Assembly: GCF_020882245.1 (NCBI RefSeq)
Contig: NC_083597.1
Location: 3,630,581-3,694,580 of the forward strand
DNA: 64,000 nucleotides
Source of the DNA: Rhopalosiphum padi
Taxonomy: Eukaryota; Arthropoda; Insecta; Hemiptera; Aphididae
Direction of reading: 5' to 3'
Shown: piece by piece, positions 51,379-64,000 of the stretch
How positions within the stretch are numbered: the first letter of the stretch is position 1
How the letters are laid out: every line of letters begins with the position of its first letter
Made by a program: the position numbers and the translations under genes
Notes under the pieces: generated by a model
What the model was told of the DNA's origin: nothing
Databases searched by the model: none
The model's input: only the letters and a program-made list of their open reading frames with translations

Positions 51379-54300
51379 TTGTTGATGCGTAAATTGTATA
51401 CACAGTATATATCAGAATTCCGGTAGGTACGTTAGTAAAAATATCTAAACCTAATCTATAAAACAGTATAATTACGGCTTATATAATAATTATGTGGGTT
51501 TCCTGAGATATTGTCAAATATTTTTCTCGACGGTTCTGACGGTGCAAGATAATATTATAATACAATTTATTATTTTCTTTATAAGAGTTTATTTTTTTAT
51601 GCACTAATATTAGGTATTTGATTTCTGCTTTGTTATATAACCATTATATTTCTCTTCAACAGACTTTATTTTTTATCCGAAAAAAAGTATTTAAAGTAAG
51701 AATGCTATTATTATAATTATCGTTTTTGACTGTTTCAAGTACTTATATAAAATAATATAAAATATAGTGCCTACTCTTGATTTTAATTGACGAATCAATA
51801 AAAAAATTCAAAATAATATAAACTATTTAATAATGCAGCATTAAAGTTTATTAATTTAATCAAACATGCACATTTTAAGAAAAAATGTTGAACTTAGGCT
51901 ATTTTACTTGAAGTATCAGACATCAGTGCACTGTATTACCAACAAGAATAATTATTATCTTCGTTTGTATAAATTTGTAATATCAACGTTAGTATTATAA
52001 AAACGCGCATACTCGTGTAGTATAATTGTATAAATAACCATAACCACATAATCTTATCTACACTGTCGTGTTTAGTCTTTAGTACAGTATAAGATATATT
52101 ATGGCGAGGCATTTAATAGTAAAATAGGTGCCTACATATTTAATTAAATAGAATTGTGATACAAGTATTAACTTGGAGGTACCTACACTAGATCACATGA
52201 CGTATTAAAACATTTTAATTTTCATTAAATTTTATTAATACAATAATGATTTACAGTTATTTGGGCTTAAAGTATTATAGTTATGTTTAGATCCAAAATA
52301 TAATAGTAACATACTAACATTATTATACTATAATGAAATAAAATAATGATTAAGAATGAAAAAGTGTATTGTATACTTCAATACTTGTATCAATATGAAT
52401 AAAAGATTTCTTATCATTTTTTTAAAATTATTTTGATGATATTTTTTTCATAATATTATGATATATCATATAAAAATTATTAAAATAATTGAACATTTAT
52501 ACATTTATATGAAGAAATTAAATTAATTACATCGCTTTGTCTTAGTTTTGTGGCCAGTTAACTAACAATTAAAATAACAAAAAAATGCATCTTACTTTTA
52601 TTTGTTATTTAAATACTAGTCGAGTAGGGACACATATTTTTTTTAAAGCGAACATTTATGAACTTACTTAAAATGATTGATGTTTAAGTAATTTATTATG
52701 TTATAGATTAAAGTAATAGTTAAAAATGTTGCGTGGATATTCTATTATATTGAAACATTTGAAACGATATAAAATTATAAACCTAAGAGCCGTCACTGGG
52801 TGGTTCTTCTTTCCTCGCGCCATCATGTCTTATTAAATGAATAAATGTCATGGAATTTATTTTTTTACCACGTAATATATTAATAGTATAGATTGTAAAT
52901 GATTGAAAATAATATATGAAATTCTATTAAGTTTATTTAATATGTTTATGGCTTACTATTTTTATTGATTTAATAATAATAAAAACTATACATTATGTTT
53001 TTAAAGCTAATTTGTATAAAAGCATTGTAATGCTGAATAAGAAATAAGAGTTAAATTCATAAGAAAGTTATTTGCTTGAAAAAAATTTGTTTTATATTAA
53101 AAATATAATATTACCATTTAATTATTGCTATTTAATTTATAAAATATTTACGTTACGTTATATATTATACGTTTAATTATAATGAATACAATTTGGAAAT
53201 AATAATATGATAATCACTTATGTGGTTCTATTTTCTTATTTACAACTCGACGATAAAAATTGCAGATCATACAAATTTTATTTTATTTCTTATATATGTT
53301 TACTACGGGTAATTTTCATAAATTTTTTGTACTAGAATTTATAATTGAACTTTTTAAATTACTTCTAAATATCACTAAAAGCTTTTTCATTTTTTTTTTT
53401 TGATTGTAATATGTGATCAATTCCGTTTTTATTCAATATTCGAATTCATAATTATTACAAAAAAGAGTACACCAATAATTTAACTCAAGTTCTTACATCA
53501 GTTGTATTTTGTTTGTATTATTGCTAGTGTTTGATATATATTCTTATTCAAACAAAAAATAAAACATGTTTTGTGAACTAAAAATAAGTTTCGTTTTATA
53601 GTGCATTTATAATGGACGGATATTGATTATTAAATCTTGTTTAAGTAAAAAATAAAATTACTTCAAAGTATTCTATACAATATATAATATGATTTTAATA
53701 GAACATGGTACCTTGGAAACCCCGTAATGATTAAAGGAATTATTTGTGCAGTTTTTTTTATGTTATGACTTACGAATATGTATAATAAGATTCCTATATA
53801 TTATAAAACCGCAATATCAATTTAAATATTTACGTATAAGTATATAGAGAGAGGAAAATGCCTCCGGCAGAACAGGGTTTAAAGTGGATATAAGTAATGA
53901 CAATTTTAAATTTGTTTTTATATAAGTACTAAATAAGGATACTGCTTTAGTGCATGTTTCAAAAAATATATTAAATGCAACTACTTATTTCAAATATTTT
54001 TGATTTTATATATAATGTAAACAATTATTATGTTTATGTATATATATAAATATATTTTAAGTAATCCATGGGTACAATAAGTAGATTAATGTCTACCAGA
54101 ATTTGATCGATCATTAGAATATTTTAATAATTTAATAATTAAACTTATATTTATCACTTTATTATTAGGTAACAAGTTTTTTAAGTTCATGCTGTCAGTT
54201 AACTATTAAAAATGTAGGTATAATTCTTATGATTTGTTTTTTTTTTTTGCTATTTGGTTATTTTACTTACATGTCAGTTTTATTAAACATAACAATATAT

Positions 54301-57300
54301 CTATGTACGTGTATCTACGATTATACAGTCATATCTATCCATTATTCATTATTATAGGATATAATATTTAAAACAATATTTTTCTATAAAATGATCGAAT
54401 AGTTAATTAATGCATGAATATTTTAATATATCATGAGGAATGAGGATTGCTCTTTTATGGTTTATTAGAAAACTTTAAAAATACTAGCATAAATATCTGA
54501 ATTAACCAATTTCAATATGCTGTAAATATATATTTAATATCTTACAAATTAAAGTATTAATGAGTTAGACTACATTTTGTGCAGGTACTTATTGTATATT
54601 TTAAATTATAAATTAATTGAAAATTTTTTTATAAATTATTAATTAATTATTAGAAGATATGACGTGTTCATACGTCATGTGTATGTATAGGATTAATAAT
54701 ATGTAGCTTATATAAAAATGTAATTATTTTGGGAACTACATACTCTATACGTTTATTTTATATTATAATTACTATGCCAAATTTTCATAAATATATACAT
54801 ATTTTACGGATCTAAGTTTAAAATTGTATTAAAATTATTAGAGCAGAACAATTTAATAACCTATAACTCAATAGTGTTTATAAATAATCGATTCATTAGT
54901 CAATGGTAGGAAAATAATAATCAGTTATACAAAAGTATTAAATATATATCGGTAGTACTTATATATTGACGTAGAGTATCATATGTCATATATATATAAA
55001 TATTATATAGATAATTATAATTTAAGGTAGTACACGTATGACCTTTTTACTAGTACGTTTTTTTTTTTTAAATATTTGTGGAAAGTACTTCCAGGGTTTT
55101 TGTCTATTGACCGTTAATTAGATAATTAAAAAATTAAATTTTTTTGTGAGCTTTTTTGCTTATTAATATAATATATATTAATATTAATATATTTTATTAT
55201 TATTATATATATTTTAAGTTTAAGATATTTAACTTTACCTTCTAATTACAATTAGTATAGCAGACACATTTTTTCTTATTTTTATTTTTCAATTGTTTTA
55301 AATATAATGTAAACAGAAACACAGAACTATATAATTTATATATAAATTAATTTAATGCTATAATAATACGGCCCAAGTGTGACAAACTTTAAACTATAGA
55401 CCATTGTGATCGAAGACGCGGTTCATTGCACATTATATATAAATACAGAGTGATAGTATGCACATTTGGTATTTACATAGTGTATTGATTAATTATATTA
55501 TTTATATTTTTAATCTAATGTATATTGTTAAAGTGGTTTGAACATAAAGTTTTAATTATGCATTTAATAGGTTCTCATAGGAGAATATATTTACAAATTA
55601 TAACTTAATTTAGATTATAGATAATATGTTTTAGTTGTTTAAAAAAATTACACGAAGAGATATGTAGTTAAATGATTATTTTTGTAAACACATCGTTATA
55701 GTAACTTAAAATGTGTATCACTTTTCTATTTACTATTTAGAAACAAAAATGATTTATGGCTAGATAAATGATATACCTTACTTACATCATTTTTAATGTA
55801 AATAATATTATTATTTTTAATGAATTTTGAACAATTTATCATACGTGTGATTAAACCTACATAATATAAGTGTGTAAATATATGTTTGCAGCTATTGATA
55901 AATACGTTAACACATTTTTATTTTGCTATCGTGTTACCTACGTAATAAATTATACTGAACGGTGTGTGAATGTGGTTATTAATTATAATTCAGGTAGTAA
56001 TTACTTTATTTTACAGTTTAATGAATTATTTAAAAACTATGCAAATGAATGAGTCGAGTTACAATGCGATATTACGCCGAGTTATTATTATTATTGTTAT
56101 TATAATTTTTGTAAATCACTGCAGTAATTCATTCAACCCGAGTCTGAGGAATTCCAAACGTCCTCGAACTCCTCTTATAATAATACGCCAGCTAATTTAT
56201 CTCATCTCTTGATTACTGTAGTTAACTCCGTACTTCAAGACCGGCTTTCGTTCCCATACAATCAGCCGTGGTATCCTTTACATTTAAAGCATTCCAACTG
56301 ACAACAATTCAATCGTTTGTACATAATATAGCATCGGAAATAACAACAATAACATCTAGAAATTACATTAAAAAAGTCATTCAAAATTGTTATTTGATAG
56401 AAAACAACTTTGATTAAATCCATAAATAAATTGAGAACTATATATTATTATTAAAGAAAAAAATTTTCAATTAAAAATATTGATACCGATTGATGAATTT
56501 ATATAATATATAACTATATTACGAATGTGCACTACAAACATTTAATTCGTTTTTTCGTTTTTATTTGAATTTATTATAGATGATCACAATAATGACCTTC
56601 GTTTATTATATTTATAAATATGGCATTACGATAAGTATTATATAGGTACTCATATAAATATATTCATCTACGCATGTTCGTCTGTTGCTTCCACAATTAC
56701 GTTTAGACTCTGAATGGATTCAGAAAATTTACAATTTAATAATAATTAAAAAATTTTCCAATGTGTTTTACTGTTACGATAATTATGTCTCCTAATATGT
56801 ACATATGTATAAATGTATATCGTATTTGTATATAATTATTCAAGATCAGAAATTATCGCTCCAAGAAAATTAAAAATTTATAAAATAGAAAATATTATGA
56901 CCCTTGAGCAATACGAACACTATAAAAACTTGATATTAGATTCTATAGTATGGTTCAATAGACCGAATACTTTTTTATGTTTATTATGCTAGACAGAAGT
57001 CGTGTTTTTAATTTGTATAATCTTGATATTTTTAGGTAATAACTGTCTACATTTTAAATAATAATTGTTTTAAAAATCGATAGTTAGTTAAAATTGTATT
57101 ATTCATTTTTATTCGATTTAATTATTTATTGTTATATGTATTATTACATTATTAATTCATTATTATATTAGAACAGTTTTACATATAATTTAATCGTCAT
57201 AACAATGGATATGATACGCTAAACACTCATACTTAAAATTAGTTATATGATTATACTATATACATAGTATGTATCTACCTATTGCATTTGTTGGTTTATT

Positions 57301-60300
57301 GGTACTAAATTTGTATTATCTTTTTAATATAGATTTTCAATATAATGTATAAAATTACGAATTTAGAATTATATAACACTTGTCTCTGTTACTAATTTAT
57401 AAAATCATTAAGGACTGCAATATGAACTGTTCATAAAGTTATACCGTAAAATCTTATTAAAAACAAAAATATTAAAACATATTTAAAAATATACATAGGT
57501 AGAATTTATGAAGGCTTATTTTGTGTCAATATTTACATAACAAACCGTTACGAAAATTGCATAGTTAGGTGTAATAATATAGTGATACCTAACCATATAA
57601 ATATTATGTGGGTTTATATAACTATACGTATATATACACGTTTTTGTCATTAATATTACCTAAAAAGTCTAAAAAAAACATATTTTAAATGTACAACAAT
57701 TAATTAAATTGTTCTTAAAAATATTTAAAAATTATTTTAAAATATAAGCTTCTTTAAATTAGTTAAGTGTATTGAATTTAACAAAGTTTTTTTGCAATCC
57801 TATGTTGCGGATTTTCCATATTTAAAAAAATGTAAACAATTTATTTTCAACGAATAAGTAAAATATATTTATAGCTTATAAGTTATAACTTACTTACTCA
57901 TTGTTTTGGATATTATTTTATTTACATTTTTATTTAAAAAAATATATTTATCTTCTGTTTTGATTTCCTTTGTACATTTAGAAGAATGTTATATTAACAT
58001 ATTTATACAATAATTATTCATGATATAACATGTCAGGAAAATTAATAAGGATTAATAAATTAATTCATGATTTAATTAATTTTGTATTTATACACATCAT
58101 GTAAAAGGACTTCAATTTATAATTTTAATTGATGTGTCAGATTATTGAATAATTCTTGTATGCTTATTGCAAAATAATTATTAGATTTATACAGAATTAA
58201 ATAGGTAGGTAGGTATAAATATATTTTAAGAAAATTGATGATGTAAATATTAAAATGATAAAACATATTATATTAAAAATATTCTTTTTTATCATTCGAT
58301 ATTTATAACGAAAGAAAATCGATTAATACTTTAATTAGTTTTGTTTAGTTCAAGTTATTATCGTATACTTATATTTTTCAGTAATTTATTTAATTTTTAT
58401 GTTTGAGCAACGATAATTAAAACAGATTCATTATATTTTAAATACATACGTAGGTATTATTATTTTCTACTTTTCTAGTCATTAATTAGTATTACATTTT
58501 TATTGATTTTGTTGTTTTATAATAAAAATTATTTTATTTTATTAATTACTATGAAATATCGTGTTCTATTGTTTAGTTTACCAACTTGTTATTAATTTTA
58601 AGTTTCGTATGTCAGTAATTTGTCGTAACGATAATTTTTTTTTTTCAAATTAGAGTTTGTCTAACTTTTGTGTGAGAATTTTAATATTTTAAATATATTG
58701 CTTAATGGATAGAGAACCTATAATTTTCTAAAGTAAAATTACAGTTATTGAGATGTAAGATGAATAACTGCAGTTAGAAGATTCCTATACATGATATTAT
58801 AATCGCTTATAAGTTATATTTTTGCTATACAGTAAGCACATGATATTAATTTTGTGATTGAAGAATGTTATTATTTTGTTCAATATCTTCATAATTCTAA
58901 TGAAAATATATACATGTGTGTTTAAATTGGTTTGAAAAAATGTACTAATTGAAATAATTAATAATTACAGTTATGCTTATTTATACAAATCGTATACATT
59001 TTTGGGATTTAATTATTGTAAACGCGCTATCAATTTGTACTATGTTTATAGCCTATTTATAATGATAGTATAATCAGTAGGTAGTATTATTTTATGCTCA
59101 ACCACCATAATATTATGCAATTCTGTAATAGAAAATGCTGATTTTGCACTGAAAAGCATTAAGGCTACCTTTAAATTATTATACAATACAATATTATGTT
59201 TTAATATTTTTTATAAGCTAGTAAATTACAAAAATAAATTAGAAGCTAACCTTTATCGAATTACTTGATTGATTAGGTGTAATAACTAATAATGATTAAT
59301 AATAATATTGAATATTATGTTTCAAATTTGCAATATTTATTGGATATTTTAAATGAATAAAAGTAATGCGAAATATGTGAAAAAATAATTTACTTTTTTA
59401 ATAACCAGCATTTAAACTTGATAAAACCCAATGGCCAATATGTATATTGATAACAGGGTCTACTAAATATTCTAAAAAAAGAATATTATGCAGAATTTAT
59501 AAAATCAACATAATATATTAATTTAGCTGTAATTATTGTTTGAAATTTTAGGTACATAGTAGAAGAAGAGTGTTATTGGTTAAATTAGTTTAAAATAAAA
59601 ATGTTGGTAGTCTACATAAGATAGCAAAAACTATGGATTAAATTGGTTACAATAGATTTCTTCATTAATCAGTTTTTTTTGGAAAAATTAACTTAAATAA
59701 TAAAAACTAAATCAAAATATAATAGAATTTCAAATCAAAAATTATTTTAAAAATGTATCCTTAACATAATAAGTATTTTATGAACTTTTAAGACTTCATA
59801 ATCTAAATATCTTATGTTTTTGTTCTAATAAATAATGATCAACAAAACTAATTTTACTTAACTATTTATTTTTGCCTATTTTCGATAAAGTGTTTACAAA
59901 TTTAAACTGTGTAATTCAAATTTCTAAATGTTAGTTGATCTTTTGTAATTTATTTTTATAATCATTTTTATCGTTTATGTTTTTATTTCTAATTATTGTT
60001 TAATTATTTGTTTCAAAATCTTACGAATGTGGATCAAAAGTACAATATATATTTTGACTAATTAATTTTTTAGATAGTTATAGGTATTTACTATTTACTT
60101 TTATTATTATTAATTTGACTTAAATTAGGTTTATTAATTTCCATTTTTAATTAAAAGAAAAACATATGTAGAAAAATGAAAATCATGAAAATACAAATAA
60201 AATATTTATATTTATAACAGTATACTGATATAATGATGATCTTACATACCTAAAAGTTAAAAGTTTAATCTATTGTTTATTTAAGTGTAATAAAATAGTT

Positions 60301-60567
60301 GTTTTAAAAAATAAATAAATATACTGGTGTAGGTACCACGATGCCACATAATAAACATTATCATTATCTCTGCCTAAGAAGAAGGTCACTTGAATTAAAT
60401 ATAAAAGCTGTGTCAAGTCTTGTATCATTCCCTTTCTGTACACTAATTTGTCTTATTATAGTATGGTGTTAAATATCGAAATATATCGTTGCATATAATC
60501 AAAATATTTTTTATCTAGTTTAATTTTAAATTTAACAACATTTAATATTATTCTTGTAATATTTCAG
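51379..60567. other. Gene desert, probable long first intron or intergenic DNA before the mutase
   Basis: Nine kilobases of AT-rich sequence without a supported exon. A somewhat GC-richer stretch at about 56.05-56.35 kb has no domain in any frame; the overlapping frames there (55870-56212) are low-complexity. If the GC island at 48-50 kb is the mutase promoter, this is its first intron. Confidence 0.45.
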
Positions 60568-60569
60568 AA

Positions 60570-63258
60570 ATGACAGGAAGACGAATTGTGGTAATGGCCA
60601 GACATGGCGAAAGCGAATGGTCTAAAAACAACGTGTTTTGTGGGTGGTACGATTCACATTTGTCTGATCGAGGTAATTAAAATAATATACATCATTATAC
60701 AACTACAAGTTATGAATTCAATAATTTAATTTATGATAGTAATAACTTTAAGACAGTTATAAAGTATTAATATTAAAAATTATTTTATCGTGTTAATAAA
60801 TTATAAATTAATAAATTATAATAGATATTCCAACATAATTTATAAACACGTAAAATATTAATTGAATTTCAACTATTGACAGAACTCGAAAATTTTATAT
60901 TTGTCTGATATTATTTTATGTATGTCACATATAAACGAAAATATTAATTTATTTATTGAAAATAGAATTTGTGTCTACTTTCACAATATTTACTGTGTAA
61001 TATTATTGATTTTTCTTGTATTATACATTATATATTACTGCCTTCTTTAACTTCTTAATTACATTAATATTTGATTAAATTAATTGATGTACCTATTGTG
61101 AAATTTATAATACATTATTTAATCGGCGTATTAGGTATGAATGAAGCTATCGAATGCGCAGAATTGTTGAAACAATCAAATTATAAATTCGACAAAGCTT
61201 ATACATCTTTGTTGACTAGAGCTCACCAAACTTTAAACATAATCACTCAAACCATTGGTCAGCCAAATCTACCAGTAGAAGAATCATGGAGACTAAACGA
61301 AAGACATTACGGAGCTTTGACTGGATTTAATAAAGCTGAAGTAGCTGAAAAATATGGCGAAAATCAGGTACTATAATATTTATGAACATTGGTAAATTTG
61401 GTATCCAGTGAATTAGTTGCTAACAACTAATCGCGGGCGAATTGATCGCGAATACAATTGGTCGCTAAAACAATTGATCGTCGAACGAACATTTTTAGAT
61501 TTTTAGTTATTTTATTGCCCTAAGTGGCTAAGTATATTTCTGAGTTCTATGTTTATTATTTTAGAATATTAAAATATTCTTATTTACTGATTTTTAAATA
61601 ACGGACAGTTAATCCAATTTACAATATTATGATAATAATATTAAAATGTTTAGTTGTCAAATAAAAATTACTCATTACAATGTTAATAAAATTGGACTAA
61701 AATCTTGATATTCCTAAATTTTATTTTTGATACTATTAAGTTTCATTATAAGATAGAAATACATTAATGGGTTAATTTATTTTGAGTATTAAATTAAAAA
61801 AAAAAAACCGGAATCGACCTGTTGTATAGTAGAATTACTTTATGGTATCTCGTAATTTAATAGGCCACCATAATGGAAGTGTTAAACTTGAATTAAATAC
61901 TATACCATTTCAAAAAAAATGTGCAATCAGTTGACTATTTCTAAAAATATTTTATAATTTATTTTTCAATTAGTAATAGGGTAGGTTAAACTATAATAAT
62001 AATTATAATATTATACTGTTTATTCTTGGATATTAACTTATAGGTTTTAAGTTAATACTGAAATGTATATATTAGTATTATTAAAAATGTGATAAAAATA
62101 GCTTAAGTTTAGTGTAAATATTTTGAAAATCAATTAATATTTTTTTAATATAAAAAATAAAAAAATAATAAAATTGTTAGAGGAAATATCTTCGGTTATA
62201 CCAATGTTGTCCATTTTTAAACTTAATATGTCTATAGATGAAAATATATGTATTTATTTTTTATATTTTCAAGCCTTAGCTATGAAAATTTAAAATTTAA
62301 AAATAATCATACAATATTCATGGTTTTGTTTAAATTGTAACTTCAAACTTTTAAACTTTTTATTTTTGAAATACTACGAAATAAAAAAAATCTTTATATA
62401 ATAAAATTTTTTATTGAAAATTGTTGCATAAATATACATTTTGTTGATGTATTTTCTAGTTTTCCCAAATTAGTTGAAAATTTAGGTTTGAAAAAATATT
62501 ATTTTTAATAGTTACCTATGTATAGAATTTCTTGATGGTAATCCATAATTTATATGTTAGACTTATAAAACGTACATTGTGTAAAGGTTTTCAATGATAA
62601 TCAACTTTAATTATTACTTTTAGTACAATTTCAACATTTTTATTCAGTTTAAAGTATGATAAAAAAAATTATATTGTAATTTTGTACCCCAATATTTACA
62701 CCGACACGATTACATATACATTTGAGTATAACACTTTATTGTTATTTTCAGGTACAAATTTGGAGACGAAGTTTTGATGTTCTTCCACCAGTGATGGACA
62801 AGTCACATGCATATTATATGGACATTTGGTGTCACCCAAAAATCGTGGCTCACTCATACACCACAAGTGAAAAATTCCCTTCTACTGAATCACTCAAAGA
62901 GACAATGGAGAGGGTTATACCTTATTGGGATGATTTCATTGTGCCTAATATTAAACGAGGACAACGAATTTTAATCGTTGCCCATGGTACAGTTTTGCGA
63001 AGTCTTGTCAAGTACTTAGATGGTAAATATTATTTTTGTTTTTATACGATAAATACAATAATCATTGCTGCTTAACTTTTTTTTTTTAAATCAGGAGTAT
63101 CAGATAATGATATTTGCTCAATAAACATCCCTTCGGGTATTCCATTCGTTTACGAATTTGATGATGATATGAAAGTTTTGTCTTCGAAACAATTTTTGGG
63201 TGATAAAAAACGAATCGAAGAAGGAATAGCAAGAGCTGCATCAATCGGTTCTCATTAA
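60570..63258 (+). CDS. Phosphoglycerate mutase, cofactor-dependent (dPGM) family
   Basis: Family role: interconverts 3- and 2-phosphoglycerate in cytosolic glycolysis via a phosphohistidine. Four coding exons fit GT..AG and phase: 60570-60672, 61135-61367, 62752-63022, 63095-63258, giving 256 residues, the usual length. The first exon is entered through an acceptor at 60567, so a 5' UTR exon lies upstream. Key residues: RHGESEW with catalytic His12 and Arg11; TSLLTRAHQT with Arg63; WRLNERHYGALTG with catalytic Glu90; the WRRSFD block; and LIVAHGTVLRS with His190; the C-terminal IPSGIPFVYEFD and QFLGD segments follow. Two positions usually Asn are changed: Ser18 in ESEWSKN (usual ESxWN) and Thr192 in AHGTV (usual AHGNS). 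Both contact phosphate in known dPGM structures. The catalytic set is otherwise intact, so it may be a diverged paralogue rather than the main glycolytic enzyme. Confidence 0.95.
61425..61486. repeat. Four tandem 15-16-bp units in mutase intron 2
   Basis: Units aactaatcgcgggcg, aattgatcgcgaatac, aattggtcgctaaaac and aattgatcgtcgaac lie head to tail. They share the aattg-tcgc core with the caattgcgcc motifs near 15.8 kb and 17.0 kb, suggesting one dispersed repeat family. Confidence 0.6.
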
Positions 63259-63403
63259 ACTGCCAAATTATGAAATCGACTTCAGCAAATGACTATTTTT
63301 AATCTGGAATTTTGTCAGATATTTGCTAATTAATTATTATGTTTTATTTAATTTTATAAGTTAATTTTTAAATATATAATTATTGATAAACTATTCTTTT
63401 TAT

Positions 63404-63409
63404 AATAAA
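63404..63409 (+). terminator. Poly(A) signal candidate for the mutase gene
   Basis: AATAAA about 150 bp after the mutase stop codon. Another AATAAA follows near 63519. Either could direct 3' end formation; the motif is common in AT-rich DNA. Confidence 0.4.
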
Positions 63410-64000
63410 ATATAGTATTAATAATTTAATGAAAAATATTTATTTGTGAGTTAAATGTATTGGAGATAAGTAAAACGCATGAGCGAAAATCAAAATATAG
63501 TTTTCTATAAATTATAAAATAAATGTTGTATATTAATAAAAATAATTACCTTATAGTCAGCGAACGAACAATGTGGTGGAATACTACCCAGCCATTACTT
63601 TTATAATAGTAATTTTCCAACCCCCCACTTATTTTGTTTAAAATTACCATCATCCCTGACATCCCTCTTTAATTTATAAATATTATTTATAGTACTGTTC
63701 TCGTCATTTGTGTCTCTTATGTAGACTGATTAATTTTTTTACAAAAATAACTTAATATAATTTTAGTTGAATAAAAAATCTGTTTTCTAAAATTTTAACT
63801 GAAAACCAGTAAACGAAAACGTCACTTAGTTGTTTAAAATACAATATTTACATTAATAAAATAGGTTATTTACTATTATCACTAATCATTGAGGTAGATT
63901 AGCGATCACTGTACTGTACTGGAGCTTATATATATATTATGAAAATGCATAATGTAGGAATTAACTGGACTTGTGCCATCCCCCTTCTTTTTTTGAACCA
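63410..64000. other. Intergenic DNA after the mutase
   Basis: No gene recognised. Pyrimidine-rich strings (ccaaccccccac at about 63618, gccatcccccttcttt at about 63975) resemble transposon edges common in this genome but have no visible partner within the window. Confidence 0.4.

Noticed and set aside
1..64000. Search for CRISPR arrays, phage, plasmid or bacterial operon structure
   Set aside because: Introns, base composition and transposon classes are those of an insect nuclear genome; no regular spacer-repeat pattern or operon was seen.

Overview
The window is eukaryotic nuclear DNA, almost certainly from an aphid (Hemiptera, Aphididae). The base composition is very AT-rich, with many 'taggtacctat' strings. 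Genes are split by short introns with GT..AG borders, coding islands sit in long gene-poor stretches, and several DNA transposons carry intact target-site duplications. No bacterial, phage, CRISPR or operon structure was seen.

Layout. (1) 1-2399, minus strand: seven exons of a SMYD4-like protein (TPR segment, then a SET domain interrupted by a MYND zinc finger); its C-terminal end lies off the left edge. (2) 2400-7500: a divergent promoter region with a perfect NRF-1/Ewg-type palindrome at 3295, a candidate 5' UTR exon ending at 3820, and a 757-bp hairpin transposon at 5368-6124. (3) 7501-11801, plus strand: an eight-exon MFS sugar transporter of the Tret1 (facilitated trehalose transporter) type. 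Its last exon has a 1-base frameshift in a T9 run, and its last intron holds a decayed Merlin (ISXO2-like) transposase. (4) 11802-33492: gene-poor DNA with hAT, pogo/Tigger and TTAA-flanked elements, a LINE 3' fragment and other relics, plus two orphan exon candidates. (5) 33493-36828, minus strand: a two-exon gene, pieced together from splice sites, for a small protein with two hydrophobic segments and a PPxY tail. (6) 38.8-39.3 kb: a GC-rich promoter-like patch. (7) 39.3-47.7 kb: gene desert. (8) 47.7-50.5 kb: a GC-rich, CpG-rich and microsatellite-rich island, probably a promoter/5' UTR region. (9) 51.4-60.5 kb: gene desert. (10) 60570-63258, plus strand: a complete four-exon, 256-residue phosphoglycerate mutase of the cofactor-dependent family, with substitutions at two phosphate-binding asparagines.

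The genes do not form a pathway. The sugar transporter and the mutase both touch carbohydrate metabolism, but they lie about 50 kb apart and nothing links their regulation. I found no convincing new multi-gene system. The most useful observations are the reconstructed PPxY membrane-protein gene, the two altered active-site positions in the mutase, the transporter frameshift, and the dated set of hairpin and TSD-flanked transposons.
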